DNA from: Pseudomonas viridiflava
Lineage (GTDB): Bacteria > Pseudomonadota > Gammaproteobacteria > Pseudomonadales > Pseudomonadaceae
Assembly: GCF_001642795.1 (NCBI RefSeq)
Contig: NZ_LKEH01000032.1
Coordinates: 1-49,523, forward strand
Reading direction: 5' to 3'
Length of the DNA stretch: 49,523 bases
The position numbers and the translations under genes are program-made. Positions 8,231-16,746 of the stretch are shown here, piece after piece. How positions within the stretch are numbered: the first letter of the stretch is position 1; each line of letters starts with the position of its first letter. The notes under the pieces were generated by a model. The model saw only the letters and a program-made list of their open reading frames with translations. It had not been told where the DNA came from and did not search any database.

Positions 8231-8932
8231 ATGGCTCTGGCACACACCCCTGACTCCCTGCGCATCGGCGCCGACCGTGAATTGCAACAGGCTCTGCAGG
8301 CGTGCTGGCAGCGTGATGAATCCTGTTCACACACGCCAGTCCAGTGGCTGGCCGAGCAGTTTTCTTCGCTGGTTCCCCACCTTATTCAGGAGCAACGTTT
8401 CCAGCCGGACTGGGAGCCGCTGCTCAAGGATGCTCAGGAAGCCGAAGCGCAGGGTCACAAAACCTCTGTCATCGGTCCGCTGACGTATCTGTGGTTCGCT
8501 CAGGCAGAACAGGGCCTCGACAAGCTCGACCTGCTGGAACGACTGCTGCCGGCCTATGGCGAGATTTTCGGTCGACTGGCTGCCAGAGGTGTCGAGTGGG
8601 TGCAGATCGATGAGCCGATCCTGACCCTGGACCTGCCGCTGGAGTGGCGCAACGCGTTCGAGCGCGCCTACCACATCCTTCAATACTCGCCGCTGAAAAA
8701 GCTGGTCGCGACCTACCGTGGCGACCTCAAGGACAATCTTGGTGTAGCCGCCTTGTTGCCGGTCACCGGCCTTCACATCGACAGCGTCAGCGTGCCTGAG
8801 CAACTGGCGCCCGTGTTTGATCGTCTGCCGACCTACAAGGTCCTGTCTCTTGGCAGCGCCAGCGATCAGCTCGAACTTGTTCAGGAGGCGCGCGCCCGGT
8901 TTGGTGACAACCTGCTGCTGGCCTGTGCCTGA
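8231..8932 (+). CDS. Stand-alone, shortened MetE N-terminal domain protein
   Basis: A 233-residue protein clearly derived from cobalamin-independent methionine synthase (about 760 residues). It begins M-A-L-A-H-T like MetE, then lacks roughly 70-80 residues, and resumes with the N-domain core: V-I-G-P-L-T-Y-L-W, R-G-V-E-W-V-Q-I-D-E-P-I-L, A-Y-H-I-L-Q-Y-S-P-L-K-K-L. It ends at the point corresponding to about residue 320 of MetE. The whole C-terminal catalytic barrel with the zinc ligands is missing, so it cannot be a methionine synthase. The frame is intact and free of stops, start ATG 8231 follows GGAGG, and MetR and its operator are retained. Either a recent decay product or a repurposed regulatory or substrate-binding protein. 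Confidence 0.85.
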   Translation: MALAHTPDSLRIGADRELQQALQACWQRDESCSHTPVQWLAEQFSSLVPHLIQEQRFQPDWEPLLKDAQEAEAQGHKTSVIGPLTYLWFAQAEQGLDKLDLLERLLPAYGEIFGRLAARGVEWVQIDEPILTLDLPLEWRNAFERAYHILQYSPLKKLVATYRGDLKDNLGVAALLPVTGLHIDSVSVPEQLAPVFDRLPTYKVLSLGSASDQLELVQEARARFGDNLLLACA

Positions 8933-9062
8933 CCGGTTCGGTTCAGGTCCGTAAACGACCGTTGAGCACCCTTCATCAAATTGTCACGTAACTGTGGCAG
9001 CGCGCTTTGCAAAACATCATCAGACTCGTTGCCTACTGGGGATCTGTTTTTTGGTGTTTTTC

Positions 9063-10055
9063 ATGCGGGTTTTAATTTTTCTGGCCGCGCTTTTGTGCGG
9101 CCTGCAGTCCTTTGCGGCTGATCGATGTGATGTCAATGTTCCTGTGCACGTGGCCGACCTCAAGGAAGTCCGGATTGCCTACCAGAGTATCGGCAGTGAA
9201 TCCGACCCTGCCTTGCTGCTGGTCATGGGTTTGGGCGGGCAACTGATTCACTGGCCTGATGAAGTCGTGGTTGCGCTCTGTCAGCAGGGTTACCGCGTAA
9301 TTCGTTACGACAACCGTGATGTCGGTCTGTCGACCTGGGTGCAACAGCCTGCCGATGCCAACCTCACGTATGAAGTGCTGCGCTACAAGCTGGGCCTGCC
9401 GGTGTCCGCGCCTTATTCGCTGACGGACATGGCCGATGACGCGCTGGGCCTGATGGATGCGTTGCAGATTCGGCAGTTCCACGTGCTCGGTGCCAGCATG
9501 GGTGGGATGATTGCCCAGCATCTGGCAGATCTTGCCCCTTCGCGGGTCGAGAGTATGACGCTGATCATGACCAGTTCCGGTGCCCAGGGGCTGCCGATGC
9601 CGAGCCCCGCCCTGATGCAGCTTCTGGCCCGCCGTGGCGCGCCGAATCGCGAGGTGGCTATCGAACAACAGGCCGATCTGCTGGCGGCGCTGGGCAGTCC
9701 GCAGGTCAAGGATGATCGTGCGCAACTGCTGCATCAGGCAGCGGTGTCCTATGATCGGGCGTTCAACCCGGAAGGGGTCAAGCGTCAGATCATGGCGATT
9801 CTGGCCGAGCCCAGCCGGGTGGAACTGCTCAACCGGCTGCGCTTGCCAGTGCTGGTCGTACACGGCACGGCCGACCCGCTGTTGCCGGTGATGCACGGTG
9901 TGCATGTGGCGGCGCATATTCAGGGTAGTCAGTTGCGATTGATTCCAGGGCTTGCGCACCGTTTTCAGGAAGCGTTCAAGGCCCCGTTGCTCGGTGCAGT
10001 GCTGCCTTACCTGAAGGCGCAGCACGAAGATGGTCGCAGCCTGGCGCAGTTGTAA
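9063..10055 (+). CDS. Exported alpha/beta hydrolase
   Basis: A 330-residue alpha/beta hydrolase. Starting at the ATG 9063 gives a clean signal peptide (M-R-V-L-I-F-L-A-A-L-L-C-G-L-Q-S-F-A-A), so the enzyme is probably periplasmic. The nucleophile elbow is G-A-S-M-G-G (about residue 145). The acid is in V-V-H-G-T-A-D-P-L-L, and the histidine in G-L-A-H-R-F near the C-terminus. The R-Y-D-N-R-D-V-G-L-S stretch is typical of a subfamily often labelled proline iminopeptidase-like or esterase. Substrate unknown. Confidence 0.88.
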   Translation: MRVLIFLAALLCGLQSFAADRCDVNVPVHVADLKEVRIAYQSIGSESDPALLLVMGLGGQLIHWPDEVVVALCQQGYRVIRYDNRDVGLSTWVQQPADANLTYEVLRYKLGLPVSAPYSLTDMADDALGLMDALQIRQFHVLGASMGGMIAQHLADLAPSRVESMTLIMTSSGAQGLPMPSPALMQLLARRGAPNREVAIEQQADLLAALGSPQVKDDRAQLLHQAAVSYDRAFNPEGVKRQIMAILAEPSRVELLNRLRLPVLVVHGTADPLLPVMHGVHVAAHIQGSQLRLIPGLAHRFQEAFKAPLLGAVLPYLKAQHEDGRSLAQL

Positions 10056-10125
10056 AACCGGGCACGGTTGAAAGGGATGGGCAGAGGTGTATCGTGTGGC
10101 TTTTGCCGATTGAGCGAGGGCCAGC

Positions 10126-10773
10126 ATGAGCACTGCACTGAAAATCGATTTCGTTTCCGACGTTTCCTGCCCCTGGTGCGTCATCGGCCTGCGGGCGCTG
10201 GACAAGGCGCTGGCTGAACTGGGCGATGAAGTACAGGCGCAAATCCATTTCCAGCCATTCGAGCTGAACCCGAACATGCCGGCCGAAGGGCAGGACATCA
10301 AGGAACACATCGCGGAAAAGTACGGTTCGACACCGGAACAGATCGAAGGCATTCACGACACCATCCGTGAGCGCGGCGCTGAACAGGGCTTTGTCTTTGC
10401 CCAGGGCGAGCGGCGTATCTACAACACGTTCGACGCCCACCGCCTGCTGCACTGGGCCGAGCTTGAAGGCAAGCAGCATGCCTTGAAAGACGCGCTGTTC
10501 GAAGCGTATTTCAGCGATCTGAAAGACCCTTCCAATCACCAGACCCTGGCAGATGTGGCGCAGAAAGTGGGCCTTGACCGCGTACGTGCCCAAGCCGTTC
10601 TGGACAACAACGAATACACCAACGAAGTACGCGAGGCCGAACAGCTCTGGACCTCTCGCGGCGTCAGTTCGGTGCCGACCATCGTGTTCAACGACCAGTA
10701 CGCCGTCTCGGGCGGTCAGCCGGTTGACGTGTTCGTCAGTGCAATCCGGCAGATTCTCAGCGAGGCGAAGTGA
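10126..10773 (+). CDS. DsbA-family FrnE-type oxidoreductase
   Basis: A 215-residue cytoplasmic thioredoxin-fold protein with an inserted helical domain. The active site is S-C-P-W-C-V at about residues 17-21, and the cis-proline loop is S-S-V-P-T-I-V-F near residue 183. There is no signal peptide, which separates FrnE-like proteins from periplasmic DsbA. Members are thiol-disulphide oxidoreductases or isomerases linked to polyketide synthesis or oxidative stress resistance. It stands alone and converges with glpM. Confidence 0.9.
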   Translation: MSTALKIDFVSDVSCPWCVIGLRALDKALAELGDEVQAQIHFQPFELNPNMPAEGQDIKEHIAEKYGSTPEQIEGIHDTIRERGAEQGFVFAQGERRIYNTFDAHRLLHWAELEGKQHALKDALFEAYFSDLKDPSNHQTLADVAQKVGLDRVRAQAVLDNNEYTNEVREAEQLWTSRGVSSVPTIVFNDQYAVSGGQPVDVFVSAIRQILSEAK

Positions 10774-10790
10774 GGTAAAGCCTTACGCCG

Positions 10791-11129
10791 TCACCCATGA
10801 ACCCTGACCCACACCGTCACCAGCAGCGTCGCAGCGATCAGCCAGGCGACGGCGGCCAGCGCCAGTGAGGCTTCAAGGCGCAGGCGGTCCACCAGCAGGT
10901 AGAGCGCCGCGAGGTAGACGAAGTAAGGGATGATCGACCACATGCCGAACAGGATCGTGGTTTTCAGATCGTCCAGCGAGCGGCCCTTGCCGACGATGTA
11001 GTGGGCGATCAGTGCGAAGGTCGGAAACAGCGGCACCAGGCCTGCAATGTAATAATTGCGGGTCTTGGCCAGTGCCGCGAGTATCACCACCACCGCGCCG
11101 CCCAATAGGGCCTTGAGTACCAGATCCAA
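10791..11129 (-). CDS. glpM: GlpM family membrane protein
   Basis: A 112-residue inner-membrane protein with about four hydrophobic helices. The conserved G-L-V-P-L-F-P-T-F-A-L-I-A-H-Y-I-V-G-K segment and F-G-M-W-S-I-I-P-Y-F identify the GlpM family. GlpM in P. aeruginosa was linked to glycerol metabolism and alginate production. TTG at 11129 is chosen as start because AGGAG precedes it by 6 bases and the length then fits the family. It is separated by 46 bases from the end of aauR, and it is not next to the glp cluster at 18-24 kb. Confidence 0.85.
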   Translation of the reverse strand: MDLVLKALLGGAVVVILAALAKTRNYYIAGLVPLFPTFALIAHYIVGKGRSLDDLKTTILFGMWSIIPYFVYLAALYLLVDRLRLEASLALAAVAWLIAATLLVTVWVRVHG

Positions 11130-11175
11130 TGAATTCTCCTGCTTGAAAGGCGCCATCGCGCCGCGACTGAACGGC

Positions 11176-12504
11176 TCAGAGCCCGTATTTCTTGACCTTG
11201 TCGAACAGCGTGGTCTTGGCCATGCCCAGTTCCTGACTGGCCTGGCTGAGGTTGCCGCCGCTGCGTTGCAGGGCCTCGCTGAGCAGGTTGCGCTCAAAGG
11301 CCTCCACCGCTTCGGCAAAGCCCAGGCTCTGATTCTCGATCACAGTGCCGGTCTGTTTGAAGGCCGGCAAACCCAGCGAAAAGCGTTCGGCAACGTTTCG
11401 CAACTCCCGCACATTGCCCGGCCAGTCATGGCTCATCAGGCTGGACACGGTCTGGCGGTCCAGTTCCGGTGGCTCGCGGTCGAAGCGCAGCGAGGACAAC
11501 TGCAGGAAGTGCTCGAACAGTTGCAGAATGTCCTCACGGCGCTCGCGCAGCGGCGGAAGCTCAAGTGTCACGACGTTCAGGCGGTAATACAGGTCGCTGC
11601 GAAACTGGTTGGTCCGGCCCAGCGCATTCAGGTCGGACTTGGTGGCGGCAATGACCCGGCAATCCACCGCCACACTCTGGTTTGAACCCAGACGTTCCAG
11701 CGTGCGCTCCTGCAGGACCCGCAACAGTTTGATCTGCAGGTTGACTGGCATGCTTTCCACTTCATCGAGAAACAGCGTGCCGTTGTCGGCGTGCTCGATC
11801 TTGCCGATCCGGCGCTTGCCTGCGCCGGTGAACGCGTTGGCCTCATGGCCGAAGATTTCCGATTCGAACAGGCTTTCCGCCAGTCCTCCGCAATTGAGCG
11901 CCACGAACTGACTGGCTTTTCGCCTGCTGAAATCATGCAGGCAGCGGGCGACCAGCTCCTTGCCGGTGCCGGTTTCACCTTCGATCAGCACGTTGGCCGA
12001 GGTATCAGCCACGTTGGCGATCAGGGCACGCAGGTTCTGCATGGCGGGTGACCGGCCGATGATCTTGCCTTCCAGTGAATCGCGTTCGGCCAGTTGCCTG
12101 CGCAGCGACCACACTTCCCGCGCCAGTCCGCGCTGCTCCAGCGCGCGACGCGTGACGTCCACCAGACGCTCGGGCGAGAAGGGCTTCTCCATGAAGTCAT
12201 ACGCTCCATCGCGCATGGCATTGACGGCCATCGAAATGTCGCCGTGCCCGGTAATCAGCACCACGGGCAAACTGCTGTCACGCGCCTTGAGGCGGGTCAG
12301 CAATTCCAGTCCGTCGATGCCTGGCAAGCGGATATCGCTGATGACGATACCCGCAAAATTATCGCCAATGCGCAGCAAGGCTTCTTCGGCGCTCGAAACA
12401 CCTTCGCTGACGATATCTTCCAGCGCCAGTGCCTGCTGACAACCCAGCAGCACGTGCGGATCGTCTTCAACGATCAGGACGGTCAGGTCATTGTTGATGT
12501 TCAT
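11176..12504 (-). CDS. aauR: Sigma-54-dependent response regulator AauR
   Basis: A 442-residue NtrC-family regulator: receiver domain (phosphorylated Asp in V-I-S-D-I-R-L-P, about residue 56), central AAA+ domain with Walker A G-E-T-G-T-G-K-E and G-T-L-F-L-D-E-V-E, and a Fis-type helix-turn-helix (L-S-Q-A-S-Q-E-L-G-M-A-K-T-T-L). It activates acidic amino acid uptake and utilisation genes with RNA polymerase-sigma-54. The sigma-54 contact loop reads N-A-F-T-G-A instead of the canonical G-A-F-T-G-A. It starts 10 bases after the aauS stop. The adjacent aat operon carries a perfect TTCGG-N4-CCGAA AauR site, which supports the AauR rather than DctD assignment. Confidence 0.9.
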   Translation of the reverse strand: MNINNDLTVLIVEDDPHVLLGCQQALALEDIVSEGVSSAEEALLRIGDNFAGIVISDIRLPGIDGLELLTRLKARDSSLPVVLITGHGDISMAVNAMRDGAYDFMEKPFSPERLVDVTRRALEQRGLAREVWSLRRQLAERDSLEGKIIGRSPAMQNLRALIANVADTSANVLIEGETGTGKELVARCLHDFSRRKASQFVALNCGGLAESLFESEIFGHEANAFTGAGKRRIGKIEHADNGTLFLDEVESMPVNLQIKLLRVLQERTLERLGSNQSVAVDCRVIAATKSDLNALGRTNQFRSDLYYRLNVVTLELPPLRERREDILQLFEHFLQLSSLRFDREPPELDRQTVSSLMSHDWPGNVRELRNVAERFSLGLPAFKQTGTVIENQSLGFAEAVEAFERNLLSEALQRSGGNLSQASQELGMAKTTLFDKVKKYGL

Positions 12505-12514
12505 GGGTGTTGCC

Positions 12515-14434
12515 TCATGTCGGCTCGCCCTGGCGAGGTTCGGTTGGAGCGCTTTTCAGGAACGGCAGGCAGAGGACAAAGCAGGTGCCGCCATCGCCCG
12601 GATGCTCGGCACTCAGACTGCCGCCCGCCGCAGCCGCCAGGCTTGCCGACAGGGTCAGGCCGAGCCCGAGGCCTTGCTCGCCGGGTTTGGTGGTAAAGAA
12701 GGGTTCGAAGAGATGTTTGCGCGCTTCCATGTCGATTCCGTGACCGTTGTCGCGCACCAGCAGGCGATAGCGACCCTCGGCAATCGCCCCTTCGATCCAC
12801 AGTTCGGGGCTGGGCTGTGCATGCATGGCGTCGAGCGCGTTACCGATCAGGTTGACGAGGATCTGTTCCAGACGGGTCTGGTCGATGGCGAGCGTGGCAT
12901 CGGCAAAATCCTGATGCACCTGAAGCGCGGATTGTTCGATGCGTACGGCAAGCAACTGCAGTGCGGCGTCCAGAGCCTTGCACAGTTGAGCCTGGCCCTT
13001 GTCGTCGCCGCGTCGGGCGAAGGCGCGCAGACTGGAGGTGATGCGACCCATGCGGTCCACCAGATCGTTGATGGTGCGCAGGTTGGCGCTTGCAGTTTCC
13101 AGCGCGCCGCGCTCCAGAAAGCGCACCGTGTTACCGGAAAGCGTACGCAACGCCGCCAGCGGCTGGTTCAACTCGTGGGCGATACTGGTAGACATCTGGC
13201 CGATGGCGGCGAGTTTGCCGGCCTGCACCAGTTCATCCTGGGCTTTGCGCAACGTGTCCTCGGCCTGTCGTCGCTCACGAATCTGCGCCTTCAAGCGTTC
13301 GTTGCTGGCGCGCAGGTGCTCGGTGCGCTCGGCAATCTTGCGCTCCAGCTCATTGTTGGCGGCTTCCAGCGCCTCGCGTGCGGCCAGTCGAGTCGCGATC
13401 ACCTTGCGGCGTTCGTTCCAGGCAATCAGCAAAAGCGTCACTAGCGCACAGGCCACGGCGACCAGCATGCCCTGGCTGGCGGCTTCGCGGCGCAGGTCTT
13501 CAAGCGGGGTGAGCAAGGTCAGGTGCCAGGGGCTGTCGCTCAACGGGCGTGTCTGCGCCAGATAGCTGACCTGCGTATGTTCGCGGTCAACCGTGGCGTT
13601 GGCGGGGAAGGTGAATTTTTCGACGCTCTCGGACAGTGACTCGCGTTCCAGTGGCACCAACTCGTTCAGCGGCCACCAGTAATATTGCAGGCTGCGCGCC
13701 AGTCGTTCCTTGATGTCCGGTGTCAGCGGGCGCACCGATTTCAATCGTCGGGCCGGGTCGCTGGACAGAATGATGATGCCGTTTTCATCGCTGACGAAGG
13801 CTTCCAGGCGTGCCCGCTGCCAGCGCTCTTCAAGGGCTTCGAGTCGGACCTTGATCACCGCGACACCGATGATCCGGCCTTTCTCTTCCAGACCGTGGGC
13901 CAGGTAATAGCCGGATTCGCCGGTGGTGGTGCCGATTCCGTAGAAGCGTCCGGGCAGGCCGCGCACGGCGTCCTGAAAGTAAGCGCGAAAGGACAGGTCT
14001 TCGCCCTGATAACTGTCGCTGTCGCGCCAGTTGCTGGTGGCCAGAACCCGGCCCGTGGTGTCGAGCACGTAGATGGCACGGCTGCGACTGCGGCGGTTCA
14101 AGCCCTCAAGGTAGCGATTGACCTCTTGTTGCAGTTCGGGACTCGGTTCGTTGAGCAACTGCGACACGCTGGATTCCAGTTCCAGAACGCTGGGCAGATA
14201 GGTGTACTTGCTGATCTCGCTTTCGACGGTGCGAGCATGCAGTTCCAGCTGACGTTCGCCGCTTTCGCTCAGGCTCTTGATGCCATTGTTTTCGCTGACC
14301 AGATACGCAGCGTAACCGAGCCCGATCATCAGTACGAAGATCAGGGGCGGAAGGAACAGCTGGCGAATCAGGCGGGGTTTCACGGCGAGTGATGGCGGCG
14401 CGGCGCGATAAAGAGTGGGGTCGCATTTCATCAC
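12515..14434 (-). CDS. aauS: Sensor histidine kinase AauS
   Basis: A 639-residue membrane sensor kinase. There is a transmembrane helix at about residues 22-42, a periplasmic sensor domain of about 290 residues, a second helix near residues 335-350, a coiled coil of about 60 residues (E-A-L-E-A-A-N-N-E-L-E-R-K), the H-box S-I-A-H-E-L-N-Q-P-L-A, and a complete ATPase domain with N-L-I-G-N-A-L-D-A, D-N-G-H-G-I and G-L-G-L-G-L. The architecture is that of DctB/AauS kinases that sense dicarboxylates or acidic amino acids. It lies directly between aatP and aauR on the same strand. Confidence 0.9.
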   Translation of the reverse strand: MMKCDPTLYRAAPPSLAVKPRLIRQLFLPPLIFVLMIGLGYAAYLVSENNGIKSLSESGERQLELHARTVESEISKYTYLPSVLELESSVSQLLNEPSPELQQEVNRYLEGLNRRSRSRAIYVLDTTGRVLATSNWRDSDSYQGEDLSFRAYFQDAVRGLPGRFYGIGTTTGESGYYLAHGLEEKGRIIGVAVIKVRLEALEERWQRARLEAFVSDENGIIILSSDPARRLKSVRPLTPDIKERLARSLQYYWWPLNELVPLERESLSESVEKFTFPANATVDREHTQVSYLAQTRPLSDSPWHLTLLTPLEDLRREAASQGMLVAVACALVTLLLIAWNERRKVIATRLAAREALEAANNELERKIAERTEHLRASNERLKAQIRERRQAEDTLRKAQDELVQAGKLAAIGQMSTSIAHELNQPLAALRTLSGNTVRFLERGALETASANLRTINDLVDRMGRITSSLRAFARRGDDKGQAQLCKALDAALQLLAVRIEQSALQVHQDFADATLAIDQTRLEQILVNLIGNALDAMHAQPSPELWIEGAIAEGRYRLLVRDNGHGIDMEARKHLFEPFFTTKPGEQGLGLGLTLSASLAAAAGGSLSAEHPGDGGTCFVLCLPFLKSAPTEPRQGEPT

Positions 14435-14452
14435 AGTCGTCCTGAGCCGAAC

Positions 14453-14477
14453 AGCTGCCCGTGTGTAACGGGCAGCT
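14453..14477. terminator. Hairpin between aatP and aauS
   Basis: AGCTGCCCGT and ACGGGCAGCT form a perfect 10-bp stem with a 5-base loop in the 56-base gap after the aatP stop. There is no T-run, so it may attenuate rather than end transcription, leaving some read-through into aauSR. Confidence 0.5.
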
Positions 14478-14490
14478 GTCAGCGTAATGC

Positions 14491-15225
14491 TTAGTGCTGG
14501 AGGATCTTGGCGAGAAATTGCTGGGCGCGTTCGGAACGTGCGGAGACGTCACCGAAGAACTCTTCCTTGGGGCAGTCTTCGACGATCTGTCCCTTGTCCA
14601 TGAAGATCACACGATTGGCGACCTTGCGAGCGAAGCCCATTTCGTGGGTCACGCACATCATGGTCATGCCTTCGTGAGCCAGCTGCACCATCACGTCGAG
14701 CACCTCGTTGACCATTTCGGGGTCGAGTGCCGAAGTCGGTTCATCGAACAGCATGACCACTGGGTCCATCGCCAGCGCACGGGCAATCGCCACACGCTGC
14801 TGCTGGCCACCGGAAAGCTGGCCCGGGTGCTTGTGGGCATGCTCGGACAGGCCGACACGGTCCAGCAGCTTCAGGCCTTTTTCGGTGGCTTCGGCCTTGC
14901 TGCGACCCAGCACCTTGATCTGGGCGATGGTCAGGTTTTCGACGATGGTCAGGTGCGGGAACAGCTCGAAGTGCTGGAACACCATGCCGACGCGCGAACG
15001 CAGTTTCGGCAGATTGGTCTTGGGGTCGGAGATCGACGTGCCGTCGACAACGATGTCGCCTTTCTGGAATGGCTCAAGAGCGTTCACACACTTGATCAGG
15101 GTCGATTTGCCGGAACCGGAAGGACCGCAGACCACGACCACTTCGCCCTTGCTGACCTCGGTGCTGCAATCGGTCAGTACCTGGAAGTCCCCATACCACT
15201 TGTTGACGTTTTTGATGGAAATCAT
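14491..15225 (-). CDS. aatP: Glutamate/aspartate ABC transporter ATPase
   Basis: A 244-residue ATP-binding subunit of the polar amino acid class (GltL-like). Walker A is G-P-S-G-S-G-K-S-T, the signature L-S-G-G-Q-Q-Q-R and Walker B V-M-L-F-D-E-P-T-S-A-L-D-P-E are all present, followed by C-V-T-H-E-M-G-F-A. Last gene of the aatJQMP operon; its ATG overlaps the end of aatM by 4 bases. It energises import of glutamate, aspartate and possibly glutamine at the cytoplasmic face. Confidence 0.94.
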   Translation of the reverse strand: MISIKNVNKWYGDFQVLTDCSTEVSKGEVVVVCGPSGSGKSTLIKCVNALEPFQKGDIVVDGTSISDPKTNLPKLRSRVGMVFQHFELFPHLTIVENLTIAQIKVLGRSKAEATEKGLKLLDRVGLSEHAHKHPGQLSGGQQQRVAIARALAMDPVVMLFDEPTSALDPEMVNEVLDVMVQLAHEGMTMMCVTHEMGFARKVANRVIFMDKGQIVEDCPKEEFFGDVSARSERAQQFLAKILQH

Positions 15226-15887
15226 ACGGCGAACCTTTTTTGCAAACGCTTCACCAGCAACGAGGCGGCAAAGCTGATCGTGAAATACACCAGACCGGCG
15301 ATGATCAGGAACTCGTTGGCGCGGCCGATGATGTCGCCGCTGGCACGCGAGGCGTTGAGGAAGTCCACAAGGCCGACGGTGTAAACCAGAGAGGTGTCCT
15401 GAAACAGGATGATGCTCTGTTGCAGCAGCAGGGGCGTCATCTTGCGAAACGCCTGCGGCAGGATGATCAGGCGCATCATCTGGCTATAGTTCATGCCCAG
15501 CGCCTGGGCCGCGCCCATCTGTCCCTTGGAAATCGACTGCACACCGGCACGCACGATTTCGCAGAAGTAGGCCGCCTCGAACATCATGAAGGCCACGACG
15601 CAGGAGGTGAACGCACCGATGGGGGTGTCTTCGCCGGTTATCCAGCGCAGCACGAACGGCACGGCCAGATAGAACCAGGTGATCACCAGCAGCAGCGGGA
15701 TGGAGCGAAAGTAGTTCACGTAAGCGCCAGCAACGTTGGCCAGCAGCTTGTTCGAGGACAGTCGCATCAAGGCCAGCACGGTACCGAGCAACAGACCGCC
15801 GACCACACCCATCGCCATCAGCTTCAGGGTCATGACCATGCCGTTCCACAGGCCCGGCAGGGCCGGAACGATTCCAGTGAAGTCCAT
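15222..15887 (-). CDS. aatM: Glutamate/aspartate ABC transporter permease (GltK type)
   Basis: A 221-residue HisMQ-type permease with five to six membrane helices. The EAA loop facing the ATPase is visible as A-A-Q-A-L-G-M-N-Y-S-Q-M-M-R-L-I-I-L-P-Q-A. The N-terminal F-R-S-I-P-L-L-L-V-I-T-W-F is the usual family motif. Its ATG overlaps the aatQ stop codon (TAATG), showing coupling with the first permease. Confidence 0.93.
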   Translation of the reverse strand: MDFTGIVPALPGLWNGMVMTLKLMAMGVVGGLLLGTVLALMRLSSNKLLANVAGAYVNYFRSIPLLLVITWFYLAVPFVLRWITGEDTPIGAFTSCVVAFMMFEAAYFCEIVRAGVQSISKGQMGAAQALGMNYSQMMRLIILPQAFRKMTPLLLQQSIILFQDTSLVYTVGLVDFLNASRASGDIIGRANEFLIIAGLVYFTISFAASLLVKRLQKRFAV

Positions 15888-16633
15888 TATTTACCTCCTA
15901 CGGAAATCAGGCCGGGCACGGCGACTTTCTTCTCGATCACACGCATCAGCAGCATCAGGCTCATGTTCAGCGTGAAGTAGATGAGGGTGGCCAGCGTGAA
16001 GGCTTCGAACAGGTTCGCGGAAAACTCGGCGGTCTGTTTGGTCTGTGCGAGCAACTCCATCAGGCCGATCAGCGACGCCACCGAAGAGTTCTTGAACACG
16101 TTCAGGAATTCGGAGGTGAGCGGTGGAATGATGATGCGATAGGCTTGAGGCAGCAGCACGTTCCAGTAGATCTGCGGCAGCTTGAAGCCCATGGCGCGAG
16201 CGGCCGATTCCTGGCCCTTTGGCAGCGCCTGGATGCCTGTGCGGACTTGTTCGCAGACCCGTGCAGCAGTAAACAGGCCCAGACAGACCACGACGCTCAG
16301 AAATGCCGAGGTGGTCGGGTTGAGGTCTTGCTTGTACCACTCCTGCAGGTTTGCAGGCAGCAGGTCGGGTACCAGGAAGTACCAGATGAACAGCTGCACC
16401 AGCAGTGGCACATTACGGAAGATTTCCACGTAGGTCGTGGCAATGCCTGATACCAGACGGCTCGGTACAGTGCGCATGACGCCCAGTATCGAACCCAGTA
16501 TCAAGGCGATGATCCAGGCGACGACTGCAATGGCGATAGTCCAGCCCAGACCGGATATGAACCAGTCCAGATAGGTTTCGCTGCCGACGCCGGTGGACTT
16601 GAAGAACACGCCCCAGTCCCAGTTGTAATTCAT
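15887..16633 (-). CDS. aatQ: Glutamate/aspartate ABC transporter permease (GltJ type)
   Basis: A 248-residue permease, the partner of aatM. It has the family motif F-R-N-V-P-L-L-V-Q-L-F and the EAA loop A-A-R-A-M-G-F-K-L-P-Q-I-Y-W-N-V-L-L-P-Q. The N-terminal W-D-W-G-V-F segment before the first helix is typical of GltJ. It is separated from aatJ by 113 bases holding two strong hairpins. Confidence 0.93.
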   Translation of the reverse strand: MNYNWDWGVFFKSTGVGSETYLDWFISGLGWTIAIAVVAWIIALILGSILGVMRTVPSRLVSGIATTYVEIFRNVPLLVQLFIWYFLVPDLLPANLQEWYKQDLNPTTSAFLSVVVCLGLFTAARVCEQVRTGIQALPKGQESAARAMGFKLPQIYWNVLLPQAYRIIIPPLTSEFLNVFKNSSVASLIGLMELLAQTKQTAEFSANLFEAFTLATLIYFTLNMSLMLLMRVIEKKVAVPGLISVGGK

Positions 16634-16685
16634 CAGGGTCTCCCCCTCTTGTTCTATTGCTATCGAGATGCACGCAGTGTCGGTT

Positions 16686-16739
16686 CCCGAGCGGGTGATT
16701 CAGCCCGCTCGGGGTGCAGTCAGTTCAGCGAGGCTGAAC
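16686..16739 (-). promoter_or_regulatory. Two intercistronic hairpins between aatJ and aatQ
   Basis: A perfect 10-bp stem, CCCGAGCGGG (16686-16695) with CCCGCTCGGG (16704-16713), is followed by GTTCAGC-GAG-GCTGAAC (16723-16739). Such structures after binding-protein genes commonly protect the upstream mRNA and reduce read-through, giving more binding protein than permease. That role here is inferred. Confidence 0.6.
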
Positions 16740-16746
16740 CGGTTGC

